Positions 10,814-22,700 of a stretch of DNA of 64,000 nucleotides are shown piece after piece (position 1 is the first letter of the stretch; the number at the start of each line of letters is the position of its first letter). The translations under genes and the position numbers were made by a program. The stretch spans positions 1,302,001-1,366,000 of the forward strand of contig JASFAU010000004.1 in NCBI GenBank assembly GCA_039704465.1. The letters run 5' to 3'. The notes under the pieces were generated by a model. It did no database searches, was not told the origin of the DNA, and worked only from the letters and a program-made list of their open reading frames with translations. The stretch is from Plasmodiophora brassicae (taxonomy: Eukaryota; Endomyxa; Phytomyxea; Plasmodiophorida; Plasmodiophoridae).

Positions 10814-11198
10814 TCAATCATCGTCATCTTCCTCAGCGTTCGCCTGTTCGCATTCGTCGATCCATTCGCAGTACACGTCAACAGGTTCGGTCAGACCTGG
10901 ACATGCACGTTAAGGAGAGCCTACCGTCCATGACAGTGACAACAGTTCTTACTGTTTATCGGCATTCTATAGTTTGCATCACAAATTCTGCACGATATCT
11001 CTGCAACGTTCTCGCTTCGCTTCCTGCAGGCACGACGCCGTGAGCGTTCCCGAAGCGAGACATCAGCACACACGCGCGACAGCCGTACATCTTGCATTCG
11101 ACAGTGAGCGAATGATTGCAGAACGGGCAATCGAATGCCGTCGCCAGTTTGTCAACAACCTTCCTGACGACGCGCTTCTTCGACTTGCGCTTGCCCAT
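10814..11198 (-). CDS. elof1: Transcription elongation factor 1 (ELOF1/Elf1)
   Basis: Exons are 11198-11089, 11023-10953 and 10896-10814, giving 87 aa; known ELOF1 proteins are about 83-85. ELOF1 binds elongating RNA polymerase II and supports transcription-coupled repair. The basic start M-G-K-R-K-S-K-K and the zinc ribbon C-P-F-C...C-R-I-C are present, and the spacing between the two cysteine pairs matches the human protein after splicing. The last exon encodes L-T-E-P-V-D-V-Y-C-E-W-I-D, the conserved C-terminal signature, followed by an acidic tail. It converges with the SDR-SCP2 gene, with 86 bp between the stops. Confidence 0.95.
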
Positions 11199-11503
11199 GG
11201 CGACAGCGCACGACGGACGCCAGCCGGGCTTTCTCCGCCACGGCGATCTGCGCGACAGCCCGTCATCTGGCGCTGCCTCGGCACCGCCGGCTACGAATAC
11301 GCCGAATTTAATCGGGGCGATTCACCGACCAGAGGCCTATTCGTTGGCACTGCACAGAAGAAGCGGTCTCGTTGACTGCGTGATCAGTGGCCCACCTCTG
11401 GGTATGGTCATCGATACCCGGTTCGCCATGGCTAGCGGGTCGCAAACACATGTGTCGTTGTACGGGAGGATGCGTGCACTCTTCCGGCTAGGAGAATGCT
11501 TAA
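11199..11503. other. Intergenic region upstream of ELOF1
   Basis: It separates two minus-strand genes. I see no gene, repeat or RNA; open frames here look like chance. It should contain the ELOF1 promoter and the 3' end of the F-x-P repeat gene. Confidence 0.45.
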
Positions 11504-13524
11504 TTATCTCTCATTGTATGATGCGCCTGGTTGGCCTTCCTCGGACTGGTCATCGTCATCGTCGTCGCTTTGGAGGATCTTCAGGATCATGTCGCGACGC
11601 CGTCGGCTGACGGTCTCTGGGCGGAACGTACACTGGGCGGCTTGGGCGCGAAGCGCCTCTTTCCGAATCGAGTCGCGAACGACCCGATGTCTGGACTGGT
11701 CCCCAGAGAACGCGAACGGCTTCACGACCGTCACGTTGCCCTGTCGTAGTTTGTCGGCGTTCCTGACGTGGAACACCTCCTGTTCCCGTTCCTGCTGCTC
11801 GCGCTTCTGACGCTCCGACAGCTGCTTTAGCTGCAGGAACCGATGCAGGCCTCGGACGACAACAGGCCCCCTTGCTGGGGCCACAAACGGTGTCGGTGTA
11901 GGCGCGAACGAGCACTCTTTCAGCTCGTTCTCTTCCATGGCCCGGCGAGCGGCATCCAGCTTGGCTTTCTTGCTCTCCTGGTACGCCTCGATCCGTTTCG
12001 CAACGTCTTGAGACTCGGAGAATTGCCACCTGCGAAGGAGTAGGTTACCGTTCAGACGACGCGCTGTCATGATTGGCAAGAACGTACACTCCAGATGCGG
12101 TTGCAGAATGGGACGAAAGGCGCGGCCTAAATGAGCACGCTTCGTTGACCTTCGTATCGATCTCCTCTTTTATGCGTTCGCGTGCGTAGAATGCCCTCTC
12201 GTTGCTCATCAACCGCTCATGGGTCCGTCTGGCACTTGTGCCGCCTTCGGAACGGGACGACACCAGCTGCTTGGAGCGCTCGTTGATGCGAGGATGGAAC
12301 TCAAATTGTGAGAAGAACTCTTCCCGAACCTACAGACAGGTGTCATTCAGGACTATTGCGAGAGAACGGGTGGTATCGAGACGACCATATCACGCGTCTC
12401 GTTGCGCTTCTGGGAGTCAACCAGCGAAAGGCGGTTGAAACTGTCCTGCACCGACGACGCCGACTTCCTGTGCTGGGCTCCAACGCTAGCGGAGCGCCGG
12501 GCAGGTCGTCGATTCCCTTCTTCCGCGACGTTCATCGTTCTCGACAAGCGTCGCTCCTAATCGAATCGGGTTAGGCAACTATTTGAATGTTGAGGGATCG
12601 TCGGTTACGGCTTGTAGGCGTTGCCGTTCGATGAAATCGACGGGCATATCGTGTGAGGCCTGCAGGCGCTCCACGAGATGCTTACTGGTCTCATCGATGA
12701 CCGGGCGGAACGTGCACAGGTCGTCAGCGGCAGCCTGCGCTTGTTGGCGTCGTTGTGCCCACGTTCCACTCGATTCCTGTACGAAGGTAAAGTCAGCCCC
12801 GAAACAATCTATCGAGTGGACAACCCTGTACCTGGCGAAGCATTCGCCGGCGTAGAGCAATGCTGACGGTCTTCTTGTTGAGTTCAGGTTTGAACGGCAT
12901 CTCGGCAGCGAGTTCATCCAGATGCGCCTGGCGCAGCGCCTCCTTCTTCAGCGCCTCCTCGCGTTGCATGTCGCTGAGTCGCTGAGACAGTGGCCGTCTC
13001 TTCGCCGACATCAGTCGCGATCGTCGGCTGATTTCTGGTGTGAACGACAGTCCACTCGTTTCCTGCGCTTCCGCCTGCTGGCGTCGCGCCTCCAGTTGCA
13101 TGGCCTTCTCGTGCGCCCGAGTTTGCAACCGCTCAGGAACGGGGACGCGGGACGACAGGACCGAAGATTTCGTGGGTCTTACCTTGGGCCGGAATGTGCA
13201 TTCGGCAACGGCGCTGATTTCGCTGATCTTCTTCATCGCTTCCCGCTCCTGCTGACGACGCTTATGGTCCACTACCCATTGGGAGATGCGGGCGTCAATG
13301 GCGCTGGCAGAACGGGATTTACGACGCGGTTTGGCAGGCGGAGAGGAAGGCGTAGGGACGTCTTCGGATCGCGGCGAGCGTTTCGTCAGGGAGAACTCTA
13401 CTGGGATGGTGTACTTGTGCAAAGGCCGGTATTTGGCATTCGGATGCGATGTTGAGCCTAGGTACTCTTCACAGGCTTTGATGTCTCTCTCGAGGCGGTC
13501 AAGCATAGACGTTTCGGCGTCCAT
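11504..13524 (-). CDS. F-x-P repeat protein, flagellate-type
   Basis: Exons are 13524-12832, 12776-12609, 12556-12386, 12329-12088 and 12029-11504 (599 aa). The protein is rich in K, R, E and Q with long predicted helices. It is punctuated by at least eight short motifs with an aromatic residue two before a proline: C-T-F-R-P-K, L-S-F-T-P-E, M-P-F-K-P-E, C-T-F-R-P-V, F-E-F-H-P-R, C-S-F-R-P-R, C-S-F-A-P-T and C-T-F-R-P-E. Each sits at the end of a helical segment, often followed by an I-x-x-x-S or R-R-R stretch. Proteins with this layout are common in genomes of ciliated protists and are thought to be cytoskeletal; that role is inference. The intron phases all agree, and the motif spacing crosses exon joints smoothly. 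Confidence 0.75.
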
Positions 13525-13807
13525 AGACGGTGGCGAACTGCGTCCTACCGGGCGTCGGCAGAACGAGCCCAGGTCAACGCGATGGGAGCAGTCGCCGTGT
13601 GACGAGCTGACAGGAGTTGCACTGGTCTACGCTGCAGTGCGGTCGTCAGCCGTCAGCTTATGAAGAAACGCCGTCATGGATTGGCAATATTGCTCATCAA
13701 CGGGCTGACCGGAGTGGTAATGTAGGCCGTTCACTTGGGTGTCGCAGCAGGAAAGGGATCGAAATATATAAAGTAGAGTAACAGTACGTGATAGAGCCAT
13801 CGCAGTA

Positions 13808-14693
13808 TCACATGGTATACCGGATCGGTTTCGTCTTGTTGTTTTCCATGTGCACGGTCCACTCCATTGAAAACTTGGGCGGGTGCTCAACTTCATCAAT
13901 GACGGCCTTCTTGATCGCCTTGCCAAGGTTCATGATTAGATCCTTGTTGTCAGAACTGCACAACGATTCAGCGGTTCTGGCCTGGCCCAGGTCACGATTG
14001 ACTTTAACATACGTTCTGTTCCAGACGGAGATTCGGTCGGCAGCGCGACGCCTCGAGATAACAGCACCGCAAACCTGCATGACGGAATCCGATTAGTACC
14101 CATATCATAAACAGGACTAGACAAGGGAGGTAAGCGACCTCGTCGCCGGTCGGATCAATAGCCTCTCCGATCAAGCCCAGGACGAGGTTGTCCCAGTACT
14201 TGTCCAGCTGGGACCTGTCATGTTTGATGTATAGTATCTGTTACGACCTAGATCAGCAGCGCTCCACTAATGAAACAGGATGGCCCACACCCTGAGAAGA
14301 TCGCGTTCATTACCACAGAGCGATCGTATTGCCATCAGGAAACACGTACCATTTGCCGCCCTTCTCATTGGCCGGATCTTCCCACATTGGTTGGATACCC
14401 TTCTTGAACAGGTGGTAGTTGCTCTTGAAATCGATGCAACTCGGCCATATTGCATTTCTATAATATCTACACCAGCGAATACCGTTCAGCAGTCGCACCA
14501 AGGGCGCGCATCCGACGACCACACACCCCCAGAATCCCTCGACCGTCTCGAACGATCCGACGGCAGTCAGGTTCTGCTCCCATTCGCCGCTGCCCCCCGA
14601 ATGGCTGCCGTTGGCCGGCGCCTGATAGTACCACAGGGTCCACGGCGACTGCAACGGATGCAGATCGGCGCCGCTGCCGCTGCCGTCCGCCAT
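13808..14693 (-). CDS. eif4e: Translation initiation factor eIF4E
   Basis: Exons are 14693-14527, 14457-14346, 14237-14139 and 14074-13808 (214 aa). eIF4E binds the mRNA 5' cap in the cytoplasm and recruits eIF4G. The cap-binding tryptophans are visible: H-P-L-Q-S-P-W-T-L-W-Y-Y, the V-E-G-F-W motif used by eIF4G, and the cap-stacking W in G-I-Q-P-M-W-E-D. G-E-A-I-D...D-E-V-C-G-A-V follows, then the R-I-S-V-W strand. The 108-bp intron (14238-14345) is longer than usual here and ends after TAACAG. I chose it because it restores the expected 15 residues between the G-G-K-W and D-K-Y-W-D-N tryptophans. A decayed transposase begins about 170 bp upstream of the start. Confidence 0.92.
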
Positions 14694-14808
14694 CGCACCA
14701 AACCCCACGCAGAATGACACGAACGGACCGCCCCACCCGTGGCCTGCGGACTGCACTCGTTCAACAATGGGTATTGGCGCTTTCAGGACAAAATTGGAAT
14801 TTTGCGGT

Positions 14809-14831
14809 GATTTCACGGAGTCCGTGAAATC
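14809..14831. repeat. Perfect 11-bp inverted repeat
   Basis: GATTTCACGGA at 14809-14819 is mirrored by TCCGTGAAATC at 14821-14831 with one base between. It lies between the eIF4E start (14693, minus) and the transposase remnant (14861, plus). It could be a protein-binding palindrome or part of a transposon end. Confidence 0.85.
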
Positions 14832-14860
14832 GCGCCGCATCGGGGGCGCCGCTTGTCGTC

Positions 14861-15973
14861 ATGATCGTCAGCGCCGTCAGACGTCATCACGCATCTGCGG
14901 ACACTCGTTTACACTGCTTGTATGGGTACTATATACTGAACCTTGGCAAAAACCATCTTGCGTTTATATACGGAAAATCTCCCTCGACAATATCGAACTG
15001 GATCCAGAAGTATGAACGTGATGGTTCGGTTTCTCGTAAGGTGACTCGTCGCATCTACAAGAAACATTCCGAACGTCAGCGCCGTTGGATCGTGGAACTG
15101 TTCTCTGAACACCCGACGTTATTCTTGCACGAAGCGAGGGCGCGGTTTGCGGGCAAGTTCGCGAAGTATATCTCCTGCTCTGAAATATGGGCGATTCTGC
15201 AAGAAGCTCGCTTCACTCGGAAACATGTTGAACGCCGTGCCTTGCAAATTCGAAAACTGGACATCGTTCGATTCTGCAATGATATGCACTTGGTTCGTTG
15301 GTCCCGGGAGAGTCTGGTCTTTCTTGACGAATTCGGGGTCGACAATAGGGACATGTTGCGTACCAAAGGGTTCTGCCTTGTTGGGAAACGCCTAATATAC
15401 AGAGGGCAGTTCTCCCGGAAGCCTCGACGCTCAATGCTTGCGTTCGCAAGCGTTCGCGGTCTGGAGACGTTTTCTCTGTGGAAGGGACTTTCGATCGCAA
15501 GACATTTTTCAACTGCTGTCGTCAGTTCGTTCTGCATCATCCTGACATACGCACGTATCCGGGTCGTATGTCTGTCTGGATCATGGACGGTGCTCGGATC
15601 CATTGCCATCCAGGCATCGTCAATTTCCTGCGATCGCTGGGCATTATGCCGATTTTTTTTGCCAGCCTATTGCCCGTTTTACAATTCCATCGAGTTACTA
15701 TTTGGGATGATCAAGCGGCGGCTTCGCGAGCTTTATGATGAGCGCTCCGGTTCCGATATTACTGCTGTCATCAATGACGTCTTGGTTGAGTTCAGCAACC
15801 GTTCAATGGAGGAAGTCTTCAAGAAATGCGGGTACGTTTGCGATCACGAATTCGATCCGTCCATCGGCATGCACTGCGACCTGAAGGATCTTGAATTTGA
15901 TGTTACTGTACGCACTGAACAACCCTGGCATCCATTAAGGGCTGTATGTGACATCGTTCAACTTGTAGGTTGA
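14861..15973 (+). pseudogene. Decayed DDE transposase (IS630/Tc1-mariner-like)
   Basis: The N-terminal part has a helix-turn-helix region (S-T-I-S-N-W-I-Q-K-Y) and the first catalytic block F-L-D-E-F-G-V-D. The second catalytic block, W-I-M-D-G-A-R-I-H, is encoded in another frame (15478-15738), and the downstream L-P-A-Y-C-P-F-Y-N-S-I-E block returns to the first. So one frame change lies near 15470-15480 and a second in the run of eight T at 15653-15660. The nominal frame stays open by chance between them, giving 370 codons. No convincing terminal inverted repeats or target duplication were found. I read it as an old or inactive copy. Confidence 0.78.
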
Positions 15974-16127
15974 GAACCGGGCCACCTGAAGCTAGGAAGG
16001 ATATACCACGTCGCGGCAACTGGCAACCTCGTGCACGTGTACTCGCTAAGTTCAATATACTTCAACACTATAAGCCACTGGTGCGTATTATCGATGGTAA
16101 CATTCGGGCAAGTCTTCATTTAATGCC

Positions 16128-17090
16128 TTATGCTTCGTCCATGTTCTCCATATCGTTGTCATGATCGACGTCGACCTCATTCGTAATCTCAGCCGCGATC
16201 CTGCGCCCGAAATCGGATTCGCCTGGACGACTGGCTGCTTCCATCGCGGCGATCATCTCTTCGGTGTCAGCAGCGGCTTCATGTAGTGATTCAAGCTGCG
16301 TCATGAGCAGATTGACGCCCGCCGTGACTGTCTTGAAGCCCGCCGTGACTGTCTTCGCAGTGTCCAAGATGTCTTCCAGCTTCCTCTTAAATCGTTCAGA
16401 TACACATCTTGTTACGCGCATGCTCGTCTGCATGTTGTGGAGGACAGCACCCGAGTCTATTGGAACCATGCGGAACAGGTGGGATAGATGAGGTGGGGGC
16501 GCCTCTGCCGCCCTTTCTTCACGCACCTGCTGCGGCTGGGCCTCGATCCACGCCGCCCACTGCAACCAGTTCGTATCATAGGCGAAGTACTCCGGATGCA
16601 GTCGTCTCAGCGATTCCTTCCGGGCATCCACCAACGCGATAGATGCTGCGCCGGCGCGATCCCTCTCTCGCTGTAGTAGAGCGTTCGAGACAAGTTTGAA
16701 CATTGCCGCTGACGTCACCGACAGCGAGTAGCGGTGCACGTACAGAGTGAGCGTCTTACCACAAACGTGATTGAGAACGTCGCTGTTACGATAACGCGAT
16801 GGCGGATACGACCGCTTCGCGCTTTCATCGTGCACGACAACGAAATGGTCCAGATCGGCCGCAGTGGGCTGCTCCTCCGACCAATGCGGCGACCGCCCAT
16901 CATCGCCGAATCCGACGTGATTCCGGATGTATCCGGCGACTTTCTCCCACATCTGCGACGCCAGGTCATCGTACGAGCTGCAGAGAACGTCCCAGGTCCC
17001 GAGAGACGGCACCGACGTCTGTCCTTTAAAATCGCGAACGATGATCTTGAAGCACAGGTGGTAGAGTCCATCACGCTGAGCGACGTCCAT
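16128..17090 (-). CDS. Uncharacterised protein
   Basis: One open exon of 320 aa from ATG 17090; the frame stays open to about 17174, so an upstream exon is possible. The N-terminal two thirds look globular, with many tryptophans and D/H/Y residues (for example T-W-D-V-L-C-S-S-Y and N-W-L-Q-W-A-A-W-I). The last third is helical. It contains a direct repeat, T-A-K-T-V-T-A-G-F-K-T-V-T-A-G, from two identical 18-bp units (16317-16334 and 16338-16355). The protein ends in an acidic D-N-D-M-E-N-M tail. No family was recognised. The C-terminal helix could form a coiled coil. It lies next to the transposase remnant, with convergent ends. Confidence 0.5.
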   Translation of the reverse strand: MDVAQRDGLYHLCFKIIVRDFKGQTSVPSLGTWDVLCSSYDDLASQMWEKVAGYIRNHVGFGDDGRSPHWSEEQPTAADLDHFVVVHDESAKRSYPPSRYRNSDVLNHVCGKTLTLYVHRYSLSVTSAAMFKLVSNALLQRERDRAGAASIALVDARKESLRRLHPEYFAYDTNWLQWAAWIEAQPQQVREERAAEAPPPHLSHLFRMVPIDSGAVLHNMQTSMRVTRCVSERFKRKLEDILDTAKTVTAGFKTVTAGVNLLMTQLESLHEAAADTEEMIAAMEAASRPGESDFGRRIAAEITNEVDVDHDNDMENMDEA

Positions 17091-17341
17091 GACGGGCAGC
17101 AAGTCGCGGTTTGGCCGTCCGACGGAGTTCGCCGGATCGGGAAACGAGGGGTCAGCTCTCGCTTGGCGCTTCCGCTACCTGCTGATAGCCGTTGCGGCGC
17201 AATTCGAGTGCGGCGGGATTTTCCCCGCACGACTCCAATTTGGTGCTGACGCCGCCAATAACGGTATAGTAACGGGCGTATACGCAGCAAGATGCCACAG
17301 TGAACGTTGAAAACGTGTTTAGAAAAGCGGTCGGAAGGCGT

Positions 17342-17991
17342 TCAGGGCAGCAGGTGGTACCCTGTTTGGGATTGGTGGGCGCGAGACGCGGGTGAACAGA
17401 GCCGGTACAGCATGTAGAAGCCGAGGAGGGCGGTGATGGCAGAGGCGGAGACGATGGTGATCAAGTACCATAGGCCAGGCAGGAAGCATTGGCCGTAGCA
17501 CCAGGAATTGGCGGTGATCCGGGCAACGAGGCGCGGCGTCTCGCTGAGGACGATGGTGGTGTCCGGTGCTCGGGAGATCGACCCGGGAACGCAGAGCCCG
17601 CCAACGCCGTTATTGCTTGTGATCTGAATCCGTAGGTCGTAGTTGCCGAGTTCGACCGTCATCTTGCCGTCGCGAATATGTGCACACCCACGTTGGGCGA
17701 CGCATGCCGAGCACGTCATGTTCGCCCCCGTGTTGCACGCGCATTGCTCCACAGCAAACAACGGGTAATCCACGCGCCGGTCATTGTGGCACGCCCCCGT
17801 CAGCATCTCGCATGTTTGCGACCTTGAACACCACATGCACCCTGCCATCGTTCACACAACGCCAGGGCAGGCGTGGACCCGCCCGGCTTACCCGTGTGCG
17901 CCGACGTGCAATCATGGCAGGTGCCGTACTTGGAACACAACGCAGATGCTGCCCCGACCAGCAGAACGACGGCCGCGACGCGAACCGTCAT
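17342..17991 (-). CDS. Type I membrane protein with a PSI domain
   Basis: Exons are 17991-17892 and 17841-17342 (199 aa). A signal peptide (M-T-V-R-V-A-A-V-V-L-L-V) is followed by a plexin-semaphorin-integrin module: C-S-K-Y-G-T-C-H-D-C, then, across the 50-bp intron, G-C-M-W-C-S-R-S-Q-T-C. More cysteines and a beta-rich ectodomain follow, then one membrane helix starting W-Y-L-I-T-I-V. The cytoplasmic tail is short and ends Y-H-L-L-P, with tyrosine and dileucine features of sorting signals. The layout resembles PTTG1IP-like proteins, but the ectodomain is longer and the resemblance is only architectural. Confidence 0.72.
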
Positions 17992-18307
17992 GGCCAGAGG
18001 ATGACCCCGCGCAACCGCCTCGTGTGCGTGTGTGTTTGCGTGCGACGGCGCGGGATTCCTCGCCGGAACTGCAACCGAGACTCCGTCCGTCGTCGGGCGC
18101 CGCCGGCTGTGACTCGGGGGGGGGGGGGTCCGTTTATGGACCCTGTACGTACCCGGCTGCGACTGCTGCAAACGGAAGTGAATTGTATTGTACTGGAATG
18201 GCGGCCGACGACGCGCGGCGGCATTCCACAAACGGTACTGGGTCGACAAAACCGGATGGGGACGCGAGCGCGGCGGCCGCGCGCGTTGTAGCACACGTCC
18301 AGACGCG
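17992..18307. other. Intergenic, divergent promoter with a G13 run
   Basis: It lies between the PSI protein (minus) and HMG-CoA lyase (plus). A homopolymer of 13 G occupies 18116-18128, prone to G-quadruplex formation and sequencing error. No gene is apparent. Confidence 0.5.
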
Positions 18308-19685
18308 ATGAGGCAGTGGGGTGCTGCGTTCGCCGCCGGCGCTGCCACCGTACGTTGGGCGTGAGCACGTGTACGCTGAGCTGAGTGCCAGTGGCAGGCG
18401 GCGCGTGCGCGGCTGTCGTCGCGGATGATCCATGCAGTACGCGCTTCGTGATCCGCGCAGGGTATCGATCGTGATGGGCGTTGCAGGTCCCGAGGGGGTA
18501 TCCGAAACGTGTGCGTATCGTGGAGGTGGGCCCAAGGGATGGGTTGCAGAACGAACCGGGCGCTGTAATCAAGACGGACGTCAAGGTGGCTCTGATTAAC
18601 CTGCTGAGCGAGGCGGGACTGTCGGCGATCGAGGCCGCCGCGTTTGTCTCCCCGAAATGGGTGCCTCAGGTTCAGTATGGCAATGGATGGACCCGCGGGA
18701 ACGTCTGACATCTGGGCAGATGGCGGACGGCGCCGAGATCATGAAGTCGATACAGAAGCGTGACGGCGTCGAATACCCGGTTCTCGTCCCAAATCTCGCT
18801 GGATTCAAACGTGCTCTGGAAGCTGGTGCTCGCCAGGTAGCGCGCTTGGTTGTGTGTTTATGCGTTCGGGCAGCAGTTACAGGTTCGTGAACAGGTGGCC
18901 GTGTTCGCGTCGGCGTCAGAAGCGTTCAGCCAGAAGAACATCAACTGCTCGATTGATGAGAGCTTTGCACGGTTTGAACCGGTCATCCAGGCAGCGCTGG
19001 AGAACGATGTGAAAGTTCGAGGGTAGCGTACCACTCTTCAATCTGCTTGCTCGTCGTCTGACAGGACGTATGTTCAAGGTACGTGTCCTGCGTGATAGGT
19101 TGCCCATACGAAGGCCCAGTTGACTCCGCTGTTGTGGCGTCCGTGTCGCGCCGCCTGCTGGACATGGGATGCTATGAGATATCCCTGGGAGACACCATTG
19201 GGACCGGAACGCCTGGCACAGTGGAGACCATGCTCTCTGCCGTGACCACGTCCATCCCGATCCATCGGGTCGCTGTTCACTTTCATGACACGGTCTGTTC
19301 GATGTGTCTAACCCGAAACGGGCGGTGCTCACGTTTGAGGTAGTACGGGCAGGCGCTCGCCAACATCCTGTGCGCCTTCTCGATGGGGGTGTCGGTCGTG
19401 GACAGTTCGGTTGCAGGTCTTGGAGGATGCCCCTACGCGCAGGGCGCGACCGGCAATGTCGCCACCGGTGCGTTGCCCTCCTTTCAGTGCGCTTCCTCTG
19501 TTACTGACATTTCGACAGAGGACGTCGTGTACATGCTGCAAGGCATGGGTATTGATTGTGGTGTCGACCTCGAGAAACTGCTCGACGCCACAAGTTTCAT
19601 CTGCGATCAGCTAGGTCGCCCTCCAGCTGGGCGAGCCGCCCGCGCCCTTCTCGTCAAACGAGCTAAGGCGGGCGAATCCGAATAG
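18308..19685 (+). CDS. 3-hydroxy-3-methylglutaryl-CoA lyase
   Basis: Exons are 18308-18349 (tentative), 18487-18669, 18720-18836, 18895-19022, 19079-19292, 19344-19467 and 19519-19685 (324 aa). The enzyme splits HMG-CoA to acetoacetate and acetyl-CoA in leucine breakdown and ketogenesis, usually in mitochondria. Seen: [12 protein letters not shown] (metal and substrate site), [33 protein letters not shown] joined across an intron, and the lyase signature with the catalytic cysteine G-L-G-G-C-P-Y-A. The first exon is 14 codons, [11 protein letters not shown], which looks like a mitochondrial presequence. It was chosen on phase alone over a 137-bp intron. There is no peroxisomal C-terminus. Confidence 0.93.
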
Positions 19686-19784
19686 CACCCAGCGGTCAGT
19701 CAGACGTCCTATGGACGCTCCCTGCAGAGTCTCATTTTCAGACATCAGATTCTTGATACATTCGTTTATCGTGCTGCCGCAGCG

Positions 19785-22700
19785 TCATTGTGGTTCAGCA
19801 ACTCGGTATCGGTCTGCCGCTGCCGGCGGGTCTGCGCTCCACTCGTCTGGTTGCCCGGACGAGGCCGATGATGTTGCTATCCTAAGGCGCTTCTTGAGCG
19901 CCAGGTTCTCGCTGCGAAGCGTATAGAGCTGGAGGCGCATGTGAGCGATCTCCATATCCTTTTCGGTTTCATGGTCGCCTGTGTTCGTAAATGGGTCGTT
20001 GTGGTTGCCGGCGCCGGCATTATCGGTTTCAAGCAGGTTGCGACCGCTGCGGAACGATTGCCGAAGCTTGGCCCCTGTTAGCGGGCCCGCGTCTGGCTTG
20101 CGGGCATAGACAATCCTGGGGAGCGTCAGGCACAGGACGACCATGACGGTCACCACCTCCAGCGACGTGAACGACATGACGAACGATAACGTCGGGCTGG
20201 TGACCACGAACATGGACGTGGGAATGATGACTGTCGACGTGAAGAATATGGCGTACTGTGCTATACTCAACGAGCGTGTCTCTGCGAGACGCTCCCAGTC
20301 AGAACGGGCGTCAGTCGACAATGGCTACGAAGCGGCCGCACCGTTAAATTCTCTGGGGATCCACCAGCTCCTCAACGAGACAATCACGCTGGCGACGACG
20401 ATGCCGCCAAAGTACACGGCCAGGGAGGTCAGCATGTAGACGTCGTATGTGCAATACTTGTCGACGACGATGCTCGTGCTGGTCCTGTCGAGCTCCATCG
20501 TGCTGATTTCAGGCGGTGACGCCAACATGCCGGCAGTGATGATGACCGCCATCCCCGTCGCCAGCATCAGGACGTGGCGTGCCACGGTCGTATCGTTCAC
20601 AGCGACGACGTTCGACGTCTCGGTCCCGACGGCGGAGAATATCCTGAGCATTCGCAGGTTCTTGGCGAAGATCGTGGATAGGATGGTGACGACCAGCATC
20701 GGGAACCACGACATCCTGATGACGCACATGGTGACCGTCGACTCCCAGGCCAGCTGGATGGCCGACCCGGTCAACAGGCACGACAGGATGCAGATGACGC
20801 AGGTGAAACGGACGCTCACAGATCGAACCGCTCGCGTCCTGCGATATCTGATGATGCACCCGAGTGCCGCCAGGATGATCAGCGACGCGATGATCGATGT
20901 CGCGATCGCCAGACCCATGGTCACATCGTCCAGCTGATGTTCCACCTCGGCCATGTCCTGTCCAGCGGGCACTAATCGACACACTGGCCAGGCGATCGAC
21001 TGCATCGGGATCTGGTTCACGTCCACATCGCCAGCAGGCACGTCCGGTCCTGTGAACGGTCAGTCGCGCGTTCTGCCTAGGGGCCCATATCCGGTACCCG
21101 TCATCGCTGCTGAACAGGCTGCCCTGTACGCGTAATCAGGCGTCGCTGTCGTGATGAAGGTGGGCCCAGCGTGGATCGTCCGCGGCGGCGACACGCTCTC
21201 GGTGAGGTTCGTGTCGAACACGAGCTCGTTGCCGCCCGTGATGGCGCGTACGAGCATGAGGACGTTCGGCAGGTACCCCTGCAGGAACGCGTTCTGGTCG
21301 ACGGCGAAGAACCAGTTGCCCTGGCCCATGGCCGTTAACGCCGACGGGGTCGCCTGCCAGCACGCCCCACTGATCTTGCCCTGCCCCAGACCGAACCTAT
21401 CGCTTCATCAGCACGAAGAACGCCAGATCTCATCTCGCGGCCACCTTCCCGTCCCCTGCAGGACGTTGATCGCGTAATCGACCATGTCGACGCCGGGGGC
21501 GACGAACAGGTCAGTACCGCTCGCGATGAACGGCGCCATTGCCGACGCGTACAGGGTCTCGTCGAGCGGGTCCGACAGGAAGGCGTAGTCAGCAGTGACA
21601 CGCAGCAGCGTTAGGCGGTCGACAACGCCCAGGCAGCGATCTCGCAGGGCGGACACGCCCCGGGTTCCGTTGAACCCGGCGCCGTCGTACAGGCACGTGA
21701 CATGGGCGAACCCGCCGGATGCGATCAGGTCGCCCGCCATCGCGCCCGACCCGTAATCCGGCATGAACACGTTCACGTCGTACGCCGACGCTGACTGCAC
21801 CATGGACAGGTCGTTGTGAACACTGACGACCGGCACCTGCCACGTCGCGTTCCCCACGATCGCCCGGGTTGCCGACAATGACGCGTCGGCGGCAATGCCC
21901 ACGCCGATCAGGTTGGTCGACGGTATCGACGCGACGTGCGCCGCCGTTGACGAATCGGTGGGCGCGGCCGGCAGGTATTCACGCACCTGACGACACGTCA
22001 GCGACGGTGCGGGGGTGCGTGCGTGCCGGTCGCCTGCTACCTGGACGCCGGCCTCACGTGCCGCCAGGATGATCCCGCTGCGCGCCTCCGCCCAGAACGC
22101 GTTGTCGGGCGCGCCGTGTACCCATTCGATGCGCCAGTGGGATCGGTCCCAGCAGAGGGCCGACCCGGTGCACATGGGGAACCCGGCGTCCTGTCGCGCC
22201 GCGTTCCCGATCGCGTTCGCGTCGACCGACGTGATCAGCCGGGGGCCCGTTTGCAGCATGGTCGTGGCGAGGCGCGACCGCGTCAGTCTCAGGGCGTACA
22301 TGAGGGCGACGCTGAGGTACCCCTGCAGGTACGGCTGCGTGTCGACGAGGAACGGGACCAGGCTGTTGGGCAGCGCCATCTCCTTCGCAACGCGCTCCTG
22401 CATCTCGGTCGGGATGACGATCGTCGTGTTCGCCCCGAGGGATCGGACGGCCTGGATGACGTCGGCGGCAATGGTGCCCGTCGCGTAGATCGCTGTGACG
22501 CCGTCGTGGACGAGGTCGGCGACCTGGCCGGACAGGTTCTGGGCGACGACCTGGCCGCTGGACAGGCCCGCGCCCCGCATCGTTGCGATCCATCCCTGGC
22601 AGCGCAGGTCGTGGCTGGACAACGTGGCGACCTGGTTCAGGCAGACGGTGCTGTTCGCGTACGCCGGCAACGTCGCCAGCAGGTGCGATGCCGCCCGCGC

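Noticed and set aside
14693..16127. Complete transposon with terminal inverted repeats
   Set aside because: No matching inverted ends or target-site duplication were found around the transposase. The short direct match (cgttcaac at both sides) is too small to mean anything.
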